A stretch of 64,000 bases of DNA from NCBI GenBank assembly GCA_004124295.1, contig SCKI01000001.1, positions 186,001-250,000 of the forward strand. The letters are read 5' to 3'. Source of the DNA: Fidelibacterota bacterium (lineage in GTDB: Bacteria > Fidelibacterota > Marinisomatia > SCGC-AAA003-L08 > TS1B11). The translations under genes were made by a program, and so were the position numbers. This document shows positions 54,241 through 63,013 of the stretch, piece after piece. Under the pieces are notes generated by a model. It searched no databases. It was not told where the DNA came from and worked only from the letters and a program-made list of their open reading frames with translations. Position 1 is the stretch's first letter. Every line of letters begins with the position of its first letter.

Positions 54241-55518
54241 CTACCTTCGTGCGCCCCGGTCCCGGTTCAGCAGATGGACGCTTTCGCCGGTGAGGATGGC
54301 TGCTTTGCCGAAGCGCTCCCGCAGGGCATCGATAGTGGCCTCCCGGCGTGCCGCTTGGGCCGCTGGCGCCGGGGCGAAGAGGTCTGCCTGCAGCGGAATC
54401 CGCCCGAGGTTCGATAACCCGACGCCAATCAATCTCACCGGCCGGCCGGCGGCGAGATTGGCCTCCAGCAGATTTGCGGCGGCATTGAACAGGGCCTCGG
54501 TGGCATTGCTGGGCCGGTCCAGTGTCCGGCTGTGGGTATGGGTCTCGAAGCCGGGATAACGCAGCTTCAGCGTTACCGTCCGGGCCACTTCGTCCTTCCG
54601 GCGGAGCGTTGCCGAGACCTCTTCGCACTGGCGATGCAGCACCGAGCGGAGGTGCCGCAGGTCGGTCTGGTCGATGGCGAAGGTCTGCTCCTTGCTCACC
54701 GATTTGCGCGTCTCGCCGGCGCTAAGGTGAGTGGAACCGATGCCCCGGGCGCGCTGCCCAAGGGAGCGGCCATGATCACCGAAGCGCTGCAACAGCCGGT
54801 CTTCATTCATGGCGGCCAAATCACCGATGGTCCGGACCCCCTCGGCTTTGAGGGCCTGCACGGTCACCGGTCCGCAACCAGGCAGGTGGCTTACCGGCAG
54901 CGGGGCCAGGAAGGCCGCTTCCTCCCCCGGCGGCACCACCAACACCCCCTCACTGGTGAGAAAGCGCCGGCTCGGCTTGTCGGCAGAGGCGACATCCCCC
55001 AGCCGGGGATCGCCGACCGGCTTGGCCTCATCACTGGCCACCTTGCTGACCAGTTTGTTGGTCGACAGCCCGATCGAGGCCGAAAGCCCGGTCTCCGTGG
55101 CAATACGCCGGCGGATGGCAGCGCCAGCCTCGGCTGCCGGTCCCCACAGTTTGGCGGTTCCGGTGAGGTCGAGGTAGCCTTCATCAATCGAGGCCATCTC
55201 CAGGCTGGGGGAGAAATCGGCCAGCAGGCTTTTCACGGCGTCATGGGAGGCCTGGTAATCGCTGAAGCCGGGCGGCACGATGACCAGCTGCGGACAGAGC
55301 CGCAAGGCGCGTGACATGGGCATGGCCGAGTGGATGCCGAAGCGCCGGGCCTCGTAGCTGGCCGAGGAGACCACCGAGCGGCCCCGGGGATTGCCGCCCA
55401 CCACCACCGGAAGGCCCTCCAGGGCAGGATTCTTTAGCCGCTCCACCGACACGAAGAAGCTGTTCATGTCGATATGGGCGATGAGGCGCTGGGGGTTAGC
55501 GGCTCCCGGCGGCGTCAC
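54241..55518 (-). CDS. dinB: DNA polymerase IV (Y family)
   Basis: 425 residues. Active-site motifs: IAHIDMNSFFVSVE (first metal Asp), ASYEARRFGIHSAMPMSRA near 53, and MASIDEGYLDLTG with the Asp-Glu pair near 108; helix-hairpin-helix motifs follow. It bypasses DNA damage. Its TGA overlaps a base with the next reading frame start, 4 bases with the upstream lipoprotein. Confidence 0.94.
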   Translation of the reverse strand: MTPPGAANPQRLIAHIDMNSFFVSVERLKNPALEGLPVVVGGNPRGRSVVSSASYEARRFGIHSAMPMSRALRLCPQLVIVPPGFSDYQASHDAVKSLLADFSPSLEMASIDEGYLDLTGTAKLWGPAAEAGAAIRRRIATETGLSASIGLSTNKLVSKVASDEAKPVGDPRLGDVASADKPSRRFLTSEGVLVVPPGEEAAFLAPLPVSHLPGCGPVTVQALKAEGVRTIGDLAAMNEDRLLQRFGDHGRSLGQRARGIGSTHLSAGETRKSVSKEQTFAIDQTDLRHLRSVLHRQCEEVSATLRRKDEVARTVTLKLRYPGFETHTHSRTLDRPSNATEALFNAAANLLEANLAAGRPVRLIGVGLSNLGRIPLQADLFAPAPAAQAARREATIDALRERFGKAAILTGESVHLLNRDRGARR

Positions 55519-56123
55519 CGCAGAATAGTGGCCAAGCGGGTGCTGATGATACGGGCCAGCACATTTTCGGGAGTCTCGGCCCAGGAAGATTCGGGCAGTG
55601 TTCCGCCGCGGTCCAGATTCAGCGACACCAGCCGTACGCGGTCCACACCCAGCCGTGACAGAGGATGATCGTTGGAGCTCAGCCGGTCGTAGAACAGGGT
55701 ACTGCCGTCACTGGCGGAGAACACATGCAAACGGAGGGTCAGACCGCTCCCCGCCAGTCCCGGTACGAGCGGGGTGGTAATATTTTCCAGGCGGACCACG
55801 TAGGCAGCCCCGATGACTGTGGCGGCCCTCTGGAGCGATTCGATGGTGGTGATCTCCTCTATGCCCAGGGCGCGCCAGTAGTTGAGCAGCGGCTTGTAGT
55901 CGATGAGGGTCAGGCCCTCCATCCGCGCCCAGGTGATCAGACCGTTGCGGAATTCGTCAAACCAGAGCTCCTCGTCCGGCGTAAACTGCCGTGGAGGGGG
56001 CACGATGAGGAACGAGACTCTCTCCGCGAGCGCCGCTGGAGCTGCGGCTTCGGGCCCCGCACGGTCGATCCCGGCGCAACCGGCCAGCAGAGCAGCTGCA
56101 AGAAAGGGCATGATTAAACGCAT
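55515..56123 (-). CDS. Lipoprotein of unknown function
   Basis: 202 residues from ATG 56123. Type II signal peptide with lipobox LLAGC (Cys about 16). The body has a mixed alpha/beta pattern with GAAYVVRLENITTP and LTLRLHVFSASDGSTLFYDRLSS, resembling the PEGA/curli-assembly-like (CsgG-type) style of outer-membrane lipoproteins, but that is weak. Overlaps dinB by 4 bases. Confidence 0.6.
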   Translation of the reverse strand: MRLIMPFLAAALLAGCAGIDRAGPEAAAPAALAERVSFLIVPPPRQFTPDEELWFDEFRNGLITWARMEGLTLIDYKPLLNYWRALGIEEITTIESLQRAATVIGAAYVVRLENITTPLVPGLAGSGLTLRLHVFSASDGSTLFYDRLSSNDHPLSRLGVDRVRLVSLNLDRGGTLPESSWAETPENVLARIISTRLATILR

Positions 56124-56207
56124 AAGCAACCTGCAATTCCCGCCTTTGATTGGGAGGCACAGTAAGGCCACGACACTAATCTACACGAAATTCGGCCAAA
56201 AGCAAGC

Positions 56208-57575
56208 CTAATCGGCGCCGGGGAAGACTACCACGCTCTCATGGCCATCCTTGTTGACCGCGGCCACACCAAACAGATAGTTATCGATAATGATATTCTC
56301 AAATGTATAGCTGTCCACCTGCCCGACCCAACGCCAGTGCTCCCATTGGGGGGCTGTGGTGGCGCGCCAATAGACCTTGTAGCCGGCCCGGTTCCGGTCA
56401 CGGCCACTTTCCCAGCTGAGGGTGGGACTGGGCCGTACCGCCCCCCGGATGGTCACCTGCCGGGGCTGCTGCGGCGCCCAGGCCAGGGATGCCAGCACGA
56501 TGGCGTTGACGGCGGTAAGCCGGGCGGCATATTCAAAATTGACGCCGGAGAGGACATCGCCGTAAGGGATGCCGTCCTCCACCCTGATGTCCTGGTGCTG
56601 CCGGGTGTAGTTTTCGTGGGTCTCCATGATGCGCACCCCGGGGAAGCCGGCGTCGTTGAAGGGCCGGTGGTGGCCGCCCCGGCCGAAGCGGTCGAGGCGG
56701 TAAATCATCACCGCATCCAGGTTATCCATGTAGTGGGCAGCGAGGCGATCCACGTAGCGGGCCAGCTGCCGGCTGGCGCCATCGACCTCTCCGCCCGTGA
56801 AGCGGCGGCGGCGGCGGCGCTCGTCCGATTCGGTTACCGGCGTAGCCTCGGAGAAGACCCGGAAGGAGCTGTTGTCAATGACCCCGTCGAGTCCCTCGAT
56901 ATTGCCGATCATGTCGTTGTTGAGCACGCCGATGATGTCCCAGCCTTCCTCGACGGCCGTCTGGGCCAGGAACTTTCCGCCAAACAGGCCCTGTTCCTCA
57001 CCGGAGAGGCCGGCATAGAGGATGGAGGCGTCGAATTCGTACTGGCTCAGCACCCGGGCCGCCTCAATGACTCCGGCCATCCCGCTGGCGTTGTCGTTGG
57101 CCCCGGGCGAATCGCTGGTGTAGTCCACCGGATCGGAGACCCGGTTGTCGATATCTCCGGCCATGATGACGTAACGGTTGGGGTAGCGCTTGCCCCGCTG
57201 GATAGCAATGACGTTGACGATCTCCACATCCTTGACGATGCGGCGATTGGCGCCGGAGTCGAGCATGGTGCGGTGGTAGAAGACCTCCAGCTTGACCTTG
57301 CGGGCCGGCTTGATGCGTTCGAACTCGGCCTTGATCCAGCGCCGGGCAGCGCCGATACCGCGGGTATCGGACAGGGTGTCCGACAGGGTGTGGCGGGTGC
57401 CGAAGCTGACCAATTTTTCTATATTGGCCCCAATGCGCTGGGCAGAGACCTGGCCAACGATCTCATGCAGACGCGCATCAGCCGGGGGCGGCGCGGGGTT
57501 GCGCTTCTGGCCGTGGACAAGTCCGGCCAGCAGGGCGATCAACAGTGCCTGGGTCAGGGCGCTCCGGTTGGGCAT
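56208..57575 (-). CDS. Exported M28 zinc peptidase with FnIII-like C-terminus
   Basis: 455 residues after GGAGG and ATG. Signal peptide 1-22. The M28 core: MAGDIDNRVSD near 144, PGANDNASGMAG near 165, LSGEEQGLFGG near 200, VLNNDMIGN near 226, and the late His region near 325. The usual first ligand His (GHxD) is Asp here (GDID). The last about 90 residues (TIRGAVRPSPTLSWESGRDRNRAGYKVYWRATT) are a fibronectin III-like fold. It trims peptides outside the cytoplasm. Confidence 0.88.
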   Translation of the reverse strand: MPNRSALTQALLIALLAGLVHGQKRNPAPPPADARLHEIVGQVSAQRIGANIEKLVSFGTRHTLSDTLSDTRGIGAARRWIKAEFERIKPARKVKLEVFYHRTMLDSGANRRIVKDVEIVNVIAIQRGKRYPNRYVIMAGDIDNRVSDPVDYTSDSPGANDNASGMAGVIEAARVLSQYEFDASILYAGLSGEEQGLFGGKFLAQTAVEEGWDIIGVLNNDMIGNIEGLDGVIDNSSFRVFSEATPVTESDERRRRRRFTGGEVDGASRQLARYVDRLAAHYMDNLDAVMIYRLDRFGRGGHHRPFNDAGFPGVRIMETHENYTRQHQDIRVEDGIPYGDVLSGVNFEYAARLTAVNAIVLASLAWAPQQPRQVTIRGAVRPSPTLSWESGRDRNRAGYKVYWRATTAPQWEHWRWVGQVDSYTFENIIIDNYLFGVAAVNKDGHESVVVFPGAD

Positions 57576-57874
57576 GAAATCCTCCGCTTAGGGTAATGTT
57601 GCCGGTAAACCCTGCCGGCAAGGAAGGGCCATTTCTCTCTAGCTGGCCCGAATTTTTAGCGCCAGGCTATGGCCAGCTGACCGATGAAGCTACAAGCTGG
57701 CGGGGCGGATTAGGCAGTTTTCAAAGACCGTTCGGCGTGTTTATATTCGACGCGAATTTTTGGGAACCTCAGGCACTGCCGGGCTTTAATACCGCGTAGT
57801 ATCAGTGCTTCAATAAATCCATACCGTCCGCCGGTGGAGACAACGGTGTTGTCGGAATTACAGGAGGTAGCGCG
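57576..57874. other. Divergent intergenic region
   Basis: About 300 bases between the M28 peptidase and the ABC transporter start, with no gene. TTGCCGG...CCGGCAA (57599-57621) is a hairpin without a T-run. Promoters for both sides must lie here but none is clear. Confidence 0.35.
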
Positions 57875-58822
57875 TTGATTCGCGTAGAGAATCTGGTCAA
57901 GAATTTTGGGGCAGTGGAAGCGGTCCGGGGGATCAATTTCACCGTGCAGGATGGCGAAATCCTCGGCTTCCTGGGCCCCAACGGCGCCGGCAAGTCCACT
58001 ACCCTGCGAATTTTGACGACCTACCTTTCGCCGACCGCCGGCAGCGTCAGCATCGACGATTACGACATCACCAGGCACCCGACTGAGGTCCGCCGGCTCA
58101 TCGGCTATCTCCCGGAGCAAAATCCGCTGTACGGCGACATGCTGGTCTACGATCAGCTGTCATTCGTGGCGGCCGTGAGGGGGATTCGCGGCAAGGCGTT
58201 CCGCATCGCCCTGGGCCGGGTCATGGATGTGTGCGGCATCCGGGAGGTGATCCACCGCAAGCTGGACGAACTGTCCAAGGGCTACCGGCAGCGGGTCGGG
58301 CTGGCCCAGGCCATCATCCACGATCCCAAGATTCTCATTCTCGATGAGCCATCGTCCGGTCTCGACCCGAACCAGATCGTGGAAATCCGGGAACTCATTA
58401 AGCGGCTGGGCAAGGAAAAGACCGTCATCATGTCGAGCCATATCCTGCAGGAGGTGCAGGCGGTGGCGGACCGGATTGTGATATTGAACGAGGGCGAAGT
58501 GGTTGCCGATGGCACCTACGCGGAGCTGATGGCCGGCTTCGAGGGCCGGGCCCAGCTGACCCTGGAACTCAAAAACGCCGACCAGGCCGCCATTGAGGCG
58601 CTGCCGGACCGCTTCCCGGAGATAGAGATCCAGCAGGGCGAGGCGACCGCTGCCGGCTACCGCGTGCGGTTGTCCTATCCCACCGGGAAGGACCTCCGGG
58701 AACAGCTCTTTCTCCATGCGGTGGAATCGGGCTGGGTGGTGCTGGAGATGTCGCGGCAGGAGGCCAAACTGGAAGATGTTTTCCGGCAACTGACGGTCAA
58801 GGGGGCCGGAGCCCGTGCCTGA
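57875..58822 (+). CDS. ABC transporter ATP-binding protein (GldA-like)
   Basis: 315 residues from TTG behind AGGAGG. Walker A GPNGAGKST near 40, Q loop, signature ELSKGYRQRVGLAQA near 135, Walker B ILILDEPSSGLDPNQ near 155, switch His SSHILQEV. The C-terminal 80 residues match DUF4162 of GldA-type exporters. It powers the permease encoded next. GldA/F/G are linked to gliding in Bacteroidetes but occur widely without it. Confidence 0.93.
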   Translation: MIRVENLVKNFGAVEAVRGINFTVQDGEILGFLGPNGAGKSTTLRILTTYLSPTAGSVSIDDYDITRHPTEVRRLIGYLPEQNPLYGDMLVYDQLSFVAAVRGIRGKAFRIALGRVMDVCGIREVIHRKLDELSKGYRQRVGLAQAIIHDPKILILDEPSSGLDPNQIVEIRELIKRLGKEKTVIMSSHILQEVQAVADRIVILNEGEVVADGTYAELMAGFEGRAQLTLELKNADQAAIEALPDRFPEIEIQQGEATAAGYRVRLSYPTGKDLREQLFLHAVESGWVVLEMSRQEAKLEDVFRQLTVKGAGARA

Positions 58823-59552
58823 GGCGCTGCGCCAGAACCTGTGGCACGTGTGGCTCGTCTTCCGCCGGGAACTGGCCACCTATTTCAATTCGGCCGGGGC
58901 TTATATCACCCTGGTGGCGTTCGTGCTCATCGCCGGCTGGTTTTTCAGCAGCTCGTTCTTCCTGATCAATGAGTCCGATCTGCGGGTTTTGTTCGGCATC
59001 ATTCCCATCATTTACCTGTTTTTCATTCCGGCCATCACCATGGGGCTCCTGGCCCGGGAAAAAAGCGCCGGCACCTTTGAACTGTTGATTACCCTGCCGC
59101 TGGAGGACTGGACGGTGGTCTGGGGCAAATATCTGGCGGCCATGGCCCTGATTGCGGTGGGACTGCTGTTTTCGCTGGTCCACTTCCTGACCCTGGCGCT
59201 GGTGGCCACCAACATGGATACCGGGGCCATCATCAGCGGCTACCTGGGCCTGCTGCTGGCGGGCGGCGTGTATGCGGCAGCGGGGATATTCTGCAGTGCC
59301 CTCACCGAAAACCAGATCACCGCATTCATCCTTGGCTTCATGATTGTCTTCATCTTTTTTATGCTCAACAAAGTGCTGCTGTTCGTGCCCGGCTCCATGA
59401 CGGCCATCCTGCAATACCTGAGCATGGACTTCCACCTGACCAACATATCCCGGGGGGTCATCGATTCCCGCAACCTGGTCTATTTCGGCTCCATGATCAC
59501 CCTGTTTCTGACCCTCACCGTGCGCGTGCTGGAAATGCGGAAGTGGCGCTAG
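58815..59552 (+). CDS. ABC-2 type permease (GldF-like)
   Basis: 245 residues with six membrane helices. VFRRELATYFNSAGAYI and ITMGLLAREKSAGTFELLITLPLEDWTVVWGKYLA are the hallmark of the GldF/ABC-2 permease. GTG start overlaps the ATPase stop by 8 bases. It forms the export channel for an unknown substrate. Confidence 0.92.
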   Translation: MPEALRQNLWHVWLVFRRELATYFNSAGAYITLVAFVLIAGWFFSSSFFLINESDLRVLFGIIPIIYLFFIPAITMGLLAREKSAGTFELLITLPLEDWTVVWGKYLAAMALIAVGLLFSLVHFLTLALVATNMDTGAIISGYLGLLLAGGVYAAAGIFCSALTENQITAFILGFMIVFIFFMLNKVLLFVPGSMTAILQYLSMDFHLTNISRGVIDSRNLVYFGSMITLFLTLTVRVLEMRKWR

Positions 59553-59556
59553 TCCC

Positions 59557-61149
59557 ATGGCCGAGCGCATGACCCGGAGCGGCAGGACCATTTCCAGTAA
59601 GCGCGAACTGCTTATCTATGTGCTGATTCTGGCCGGGATCCTGGTGCTGGCGAACCTGGTCTCCCGGCGGCTCTTTTTCCGCTGGGACTGGACCGAAAAC
59701 AACATTTACACCCTGTCCGAATCGAGCCGGAACATCGTCGGGCTCCTGGATGACCGGCTGCTGGCGAAGGTCTATTTTTCGGACGACCTGCCGGGAGAAT
59801 ATGCCGGCAACCGGCGCTATCTCCAGGATATGCTGGAGGAGTTCCAGGCTTATGCCGGCGGCAATTTCCACTTCGAAATTTACCGGCCTGAGGACGACAG
59901 CGAGCTGGAAGCCGAAGCGCAGAAATACGGTATCCCGCCGGTACAGCTGCAGGCTATCGAAAATGATCGCATGGAGATAAAAAACGTCTGGATGGGGCTG
60001 GCCCTGCTCTACCAGGACCGCCGCGAAACCATTCCCATCATCCAGTCCACCGTCGGGCTGGAGTACGATCTGGCAGCGGCCATCAAGAAACTCATCAACG
60101 TGAACAAGCGCACCATCGCGCTGGTTATGGACCCGGACTGGAACGATAAAAACCGGAGCATCAGGGAGCTGCTCAGCCAGACCTATGACATCACCACCGC
60201 CGACCTGGACAGCCCGGTGCCGGAGAATGTCGATCTGCTGATCATGAACGGCATCACCGACAGTCTCTCGACAACGCAGCTGTACCATATTGACCAGTAC
60301 CTCATGTCAGGGCGGGGGCTATTCCTGGCCCAGAGCAGCGTCCACGCGGACCTGCAGCAGGGCTTTGCCCGGGAGATCCGCAGCAACCTGCTGGACGCCT
60401 TGCGGCACTACGGATTGAAGGTCGGTCCCGGCCTGCTCGCGGACCGGCTGGCCAGCCAGATCGGGGTGGAGACACAACGGGGGATATTCCGGGTCCGCAA
60501 TGCGGTGAAGTACCCCTTTTTCCCCCTGATACGCAGCTTTAACGGCGATCATCCGATTACCTCCGGCCTGGAGCAGGCCCGGCTATTCTTTACCAGCCAG
60601 GTGACCTCGGCCCTCGATTCATCCCGTAGCGACGTCCTGTACGAACCGCTGGCCTTCACCAGCCAGGCCACCGCCTATCTCCCCGGTCCGGCGTTCAACA
60701 TCAGCCATGCCAACAATCCGGTGCTGGCCATGCTCAGCGGCCCGGCCCGGCCTGTCGCCGGTCTGCTGCGGGGATCGGCGGACAGTTACTTCAGCGGCCA
60801 GGAACAGCCGGCCTCAGCAGAACCGTTCCGGTCCGCCACGGTCGCGCTGCAGATTCTGGTGGTGGGCGACCGGGAATTTTTCTCCGATCAGGCCGGCGCC
60901 ATGGTGCCCGATAACCTCACTTTCATCATCAACGCCGCCGATTTTCTCACTGGTGACGCCGAACTGATCGCCGTCCGCAGCCGGGAGGTATCGACCCGCC
61001 CCCTGAAGGAGCTCTCTGCCGGGGCGCGCCGGACCTACAAGTGGCTCAACATCCTCGGCCCGGCCCTGCTCGTGGTGACGTTGGGCCTGTGGCGCTGGCG
61101 AGGCGGCCGCGTACGCAGCAGACGGCTCGAGGAAGCCTATGGACATTAG
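59557..61149 (+). CDS. GldG-like ABC-transporter auxiliary membrane protein
   Basis: 530 residues. An N-terminal helix (about 18-40), a large extracytoplasmic domain (NIYTLSESSRNIVGLLDDRLLAKVYFSDDLPGEY near 48-80, the ABC_transp_aux pattern), and a C-terminal helix near 495-512. GldG works with the ATPase and permease. Four bases after the permease stop; overlaps the next gene by 11 bases. Confidence 0.9.
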   Translation: MAERMTRSGRTISSKRELLIYVLILAGILVLANLVSRRLFFRWDWTENNIYTLSESSRNIVGLLDDRLLAKVYFSDDLPGEYAGNRRYLQDMLEEFQAYAGGNFHFEIYRPEDDSELEAEAQKYGIPPVQLQAIENDRMEIKNVWMGLALLYQDRRETIPIIQSTVGLEYDLAAAIKKLINVNKRTIALVMDPDWNDKNRSIRELLSQTYDITTADLDSPVPENVDLLIMNGITDSLSTTQLYHIDQYLMSGRGLFLAQSSVHADLQQGFAREIRSNLLDALRHYGLKVGPGLLADRLASQIGVETQRGIFRVRNAVKYPFFPLIRSFNGDHPITSGLEQARLFFTSQVTSALDSSRSDVLYEPLAFTSQATAYLPGPAFNISHANNPVLAMLSGPARPVAGLLRGSADSYFSGQEQPASAEPFRSATVALQILVVGDREFFSDQAGAMVPDNLTFIINAADFLTGDAELIAVRSREVSTRPLKELSAGARRTYKWLNILGPALLVVTLGLWRWRGGRVRSRRLEEAYGH

Positions 61150-61696
61150 GCGCTGGCGAAACCTGGGCATCGTGCTGGCTGCGCTGGCGGTGCTATTCCT
61201 GCTGACCCAGGTGCGCGAAGCGGGCCATTCTGTGCGGACTGCTGCCGTGTTCGACCTCGAGCCTGACGAGGTGGGCCGGATTGTGGTCAGCGAAGGGGAC
61301 CAGCGCGCCGAGCTGTTGCGGCTGGACACCCTCTGGGTGCTGGCCGGCCACGAGACCGAGCAACTGCGCAGCTGGCGCCTGGATGCCTTTTTCAACAGTG
61401 TGCTGTCGGTGGAGCGGGAGAGCCTGATCTCCGAAAACCCGGCCAAGTGGTCCACCTACGGCGTCGATTCAACCGGCCGGCAGCTGCAGGTTTATAACCG
61501 CAAGGGGGAGCTGCAGAACCACCTGGTGGTGGGCCGGTCCACGGTGAACTGGCAGAGCAGCTACCTCCGCGCCATCGGGGAGGATCAGGTCTACCAGACC
61601 CGCCAGGGCATTTACCGGTTCATCGCCGCCGGAGCCGACTTCTGGCTGGAGCCGCCACCGCCCGAGCCCGATACGACAGGGACGGTCGAGCAGTAG
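61139..61696 (+). CDS. DUF4340-like membrane-anchored protein
   Basis: 185 residues with one N-terminal helix (about 9-22). VRTAAVFDLEPDEVGRIVVSEGDQRAELLRLDTLWVL and SSYLRAIGEDQVYQTRQGIYRF fit DUF4340, a domain that often follows GldG. It is likely part of the same exporter; the shortened length (DUF4340 proteins are often longer) is noted. Confidence 0.75.
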   Translation: MDIRRWRNLGIVLAALAVLFLLTQVREAGHSVRTAAVFDLEPDEVGRIVVSEGDQRAELLRLDTLWVLAGHETEQLRSWRLDAFFNSVLSVERESLISENPAKWSTYGVDSTGRQLQVYNRKGELQNHLVVGRSTVNWQSSYLRAIGEDQVYQTRQGIYRFIAAGADFWLEPPPPEPDTTGTVEQ

Positions 61697-62067
61697 GCCC
61701 GACGACATCCGGCGGCCGCCGGACTATGCCGGGTAAACAGTGGCAGGGGCAGTTGGCGGTCAATGGCTGCCAGTAGTAATTAGGAGGGCGCAGGTCGGCC
61801 CTTTTATTGAACCGCCAAGGCGCCAAGACTGTATGGAGCAACTGCTTACCGGAGAAGTCACCTTGGGACGTCACCCTGAGCTTGTCGAAGGGCGCAGGGT
61901 TGCAGGATGACCCGCTACGGGGAACCCTTGACCCCCAGCGATGCCACAGTGGCGGTCCGGTCCGTGTGCAAGGAGATGAAAGATCCTTTCGGCGCTTTCT
62001 GCCAATCCTGTGGTCTGGCTTAACTTTTAATTCTTGCCGTATAGCGTTAAGCGCTATATATTACTAA
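61697..62067. other. Intergenic region with dispersed repeats
   Basis: About 370 bases with no gene. AACCGCCAAGGCGCCAAG at 61810-61827 is identical to 48049-48066. CACCCTGAGCTTGTCGAAGGG (about 61876-61896) is a second repeat-type element. The higBA operator ends the region. Confidence 0.5.
62040..62058. promoter_or_regulatory. Inverted repeat, candidate HigA operator
   Basis: TATAGCG-ttaag-CGCTATA is a perfect 7-bp inverted repeat 10 bases before the higB start, overlapping the probable -10 region. HigA antitoxins bind such sites to repress their operon. Confidence 0.7.
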
Positions 62068-62349
62068 GTGATCGTCTCCTTCAAGGGCCCCATTGCCGAG
62101 GACATCTTCAGGCGGCACCGGGTAAAAAGGCTCGACACAGGCGTCCAGCGAATGGCGCTGCGCAAACTGCGCATGCTGCACCACGCTCATACGCTGGCTG
62201 ATTTGCGCATTCCGCCAGGTAACCGGCTCGAAAAATTGAAGGGAGACCGGGGTGGCCAATACAGCGTACGGATCAACGACCGGTGGCGCATTTGTTTCGA
62301 TTGGCGCAACAGGAACGCACATGAAGTGGAAATCATCGACTATCATTAA
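62068..62349 (+). CDS. higB: HigB-family toxin (RelE-like mRNA interferase)
   Basis: 93 residues from GTG. LADLRIPPGNRLEKLKGDRGGQYSVRINDRWRICFDW is the HigB core; the RWRICF segment is the conserved C-terminal core. Cuts ribosome-bound mRNA. Paired with higA 14 bases downstream (toxin first, typical of hig). Confidence 0.92.
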   Translation: MIVSFKGPIAEDIFRRHRVKRLDTGVQRMALRKLRMLHHAHTLADLRIPPGNRLEKLKGDRGGQYSVRINDRWRICFDWRNRNAHEVEIIDYH

Positions 62350-62363
62350 CAGGGGCAATCACT

Positions 62364-62669
62364 ATGGCAACCGATAAAATGGCGCCGGTACATCCGGGCG
62401 AGATATTGCTGCTGGAATTTTTGAATCCCATGGGGTTGAGCCAGAATCGCCTGGCACTTGATATCGGGGTCCATCCCCGGCGGATCAACGAGGTGGTGCT
62501 CGGCCGCCGAGGGGTGAGCGCCAACACGGCCCTGCGCCTGGCCCGTTACTTCGGCAACTCGGCAGAGTTCTGGCTGGGCTTGCAAAGCCAGTACGATCTT
62601 GATATCGAAGAGGATGCCTACGGTGACCAGTTGGAAAAGGATGTAAAGGTACTGGAGCGGTCCACCTAG
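62364..62669 (+). CDS. higA: HigA-family antitoxin
   Basis: 101 residues. HTH_XRE fold: HPGEILLLEFLNPMGLSQNRLALDIGVHPRRINEVVLGRRGVSANTALRLARYFGNSAEFWLGLQ. It neutralises HigB and binds the operator upstream of the operon. Confidence 0.93.
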   Translation: MATDKMAPVHPGEILLLEFLNPMGLSQNRLALDIGVHPRRINEVVLGRRGVSANTALRLARYFGNSAEFWLGLQSQYDLDIEEDAYGDQLEKDVKVLERST

Positions 62670-62680
62670 AATATGCCCCC

Positions 62681-62953
62681 ATGAAAGCCCTCCGTCTCAT
62701 CGTCTCCGGCCGGGTGCAGGGCGTCGCCTTCCGCTACTATGCGCGCCGGGCAGCGGCCAGTCTCGGGGTCCGGGGGTATGTGCGGAATCTGCCCGGCGGC
62801 GAAGTGGAAATCGTCGCCGAAGGTCCGCCAGAGGCGGTGGACAAGCTGGCCAGCTGGGCCAGAAACGGTCCCCCTCTGGCCCGGGTCAGCGGTATGGAGG
62901 CCGTTGAGCTGCAGGCAACGGTTGGCTATAGCGAGTTCAGCGTCCGGCGCTGA
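62681..62953 (+). CDS. acyP: Acylphosphatase
   Basis: 90 residues. SGRVQGVAFRYYARRAA with the catalytic Arg near 18, and GYVRNLPGGEVEIVAEG with the catalytic Asn near 36, the full signature. Hydrolyses acyl phosphates. Compact single-domain protein of the usual length. Confidence 0.95.
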   Translation: MKALRLIVSGRVQGVAFRYYARRAAASLGVRGYVRNLPGGEVEIVAEGPPEAVDKLASWARNGPPLARVSGMEAVELQATVGYSEFSVRR

Positions 62954-62973
62954 GGAGAGGGCCATGAGCGGGG

Positions 62974-63004
62974 GATGTTGGATATTGGATGTTGGATGTT
63001 GGAT
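62974..63004. repeat. Short tandem repeat (GGATGTT/GGATATT units)
   Basis: Four to five 7-base units of the form GGATGTT or GGATATT. It fills the 60-base gap between acylphosphatase and the amidotransferase. Confidence 0.65.
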
Positions 63005-63013
63005 AGCCTGCCA

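Noticed and set aside
57599-57621. TTGCCGG/CCGGCAA hairpin as a terminator
   Set aside because: No T-run on either strand and it lies upstream of both divergent genes.
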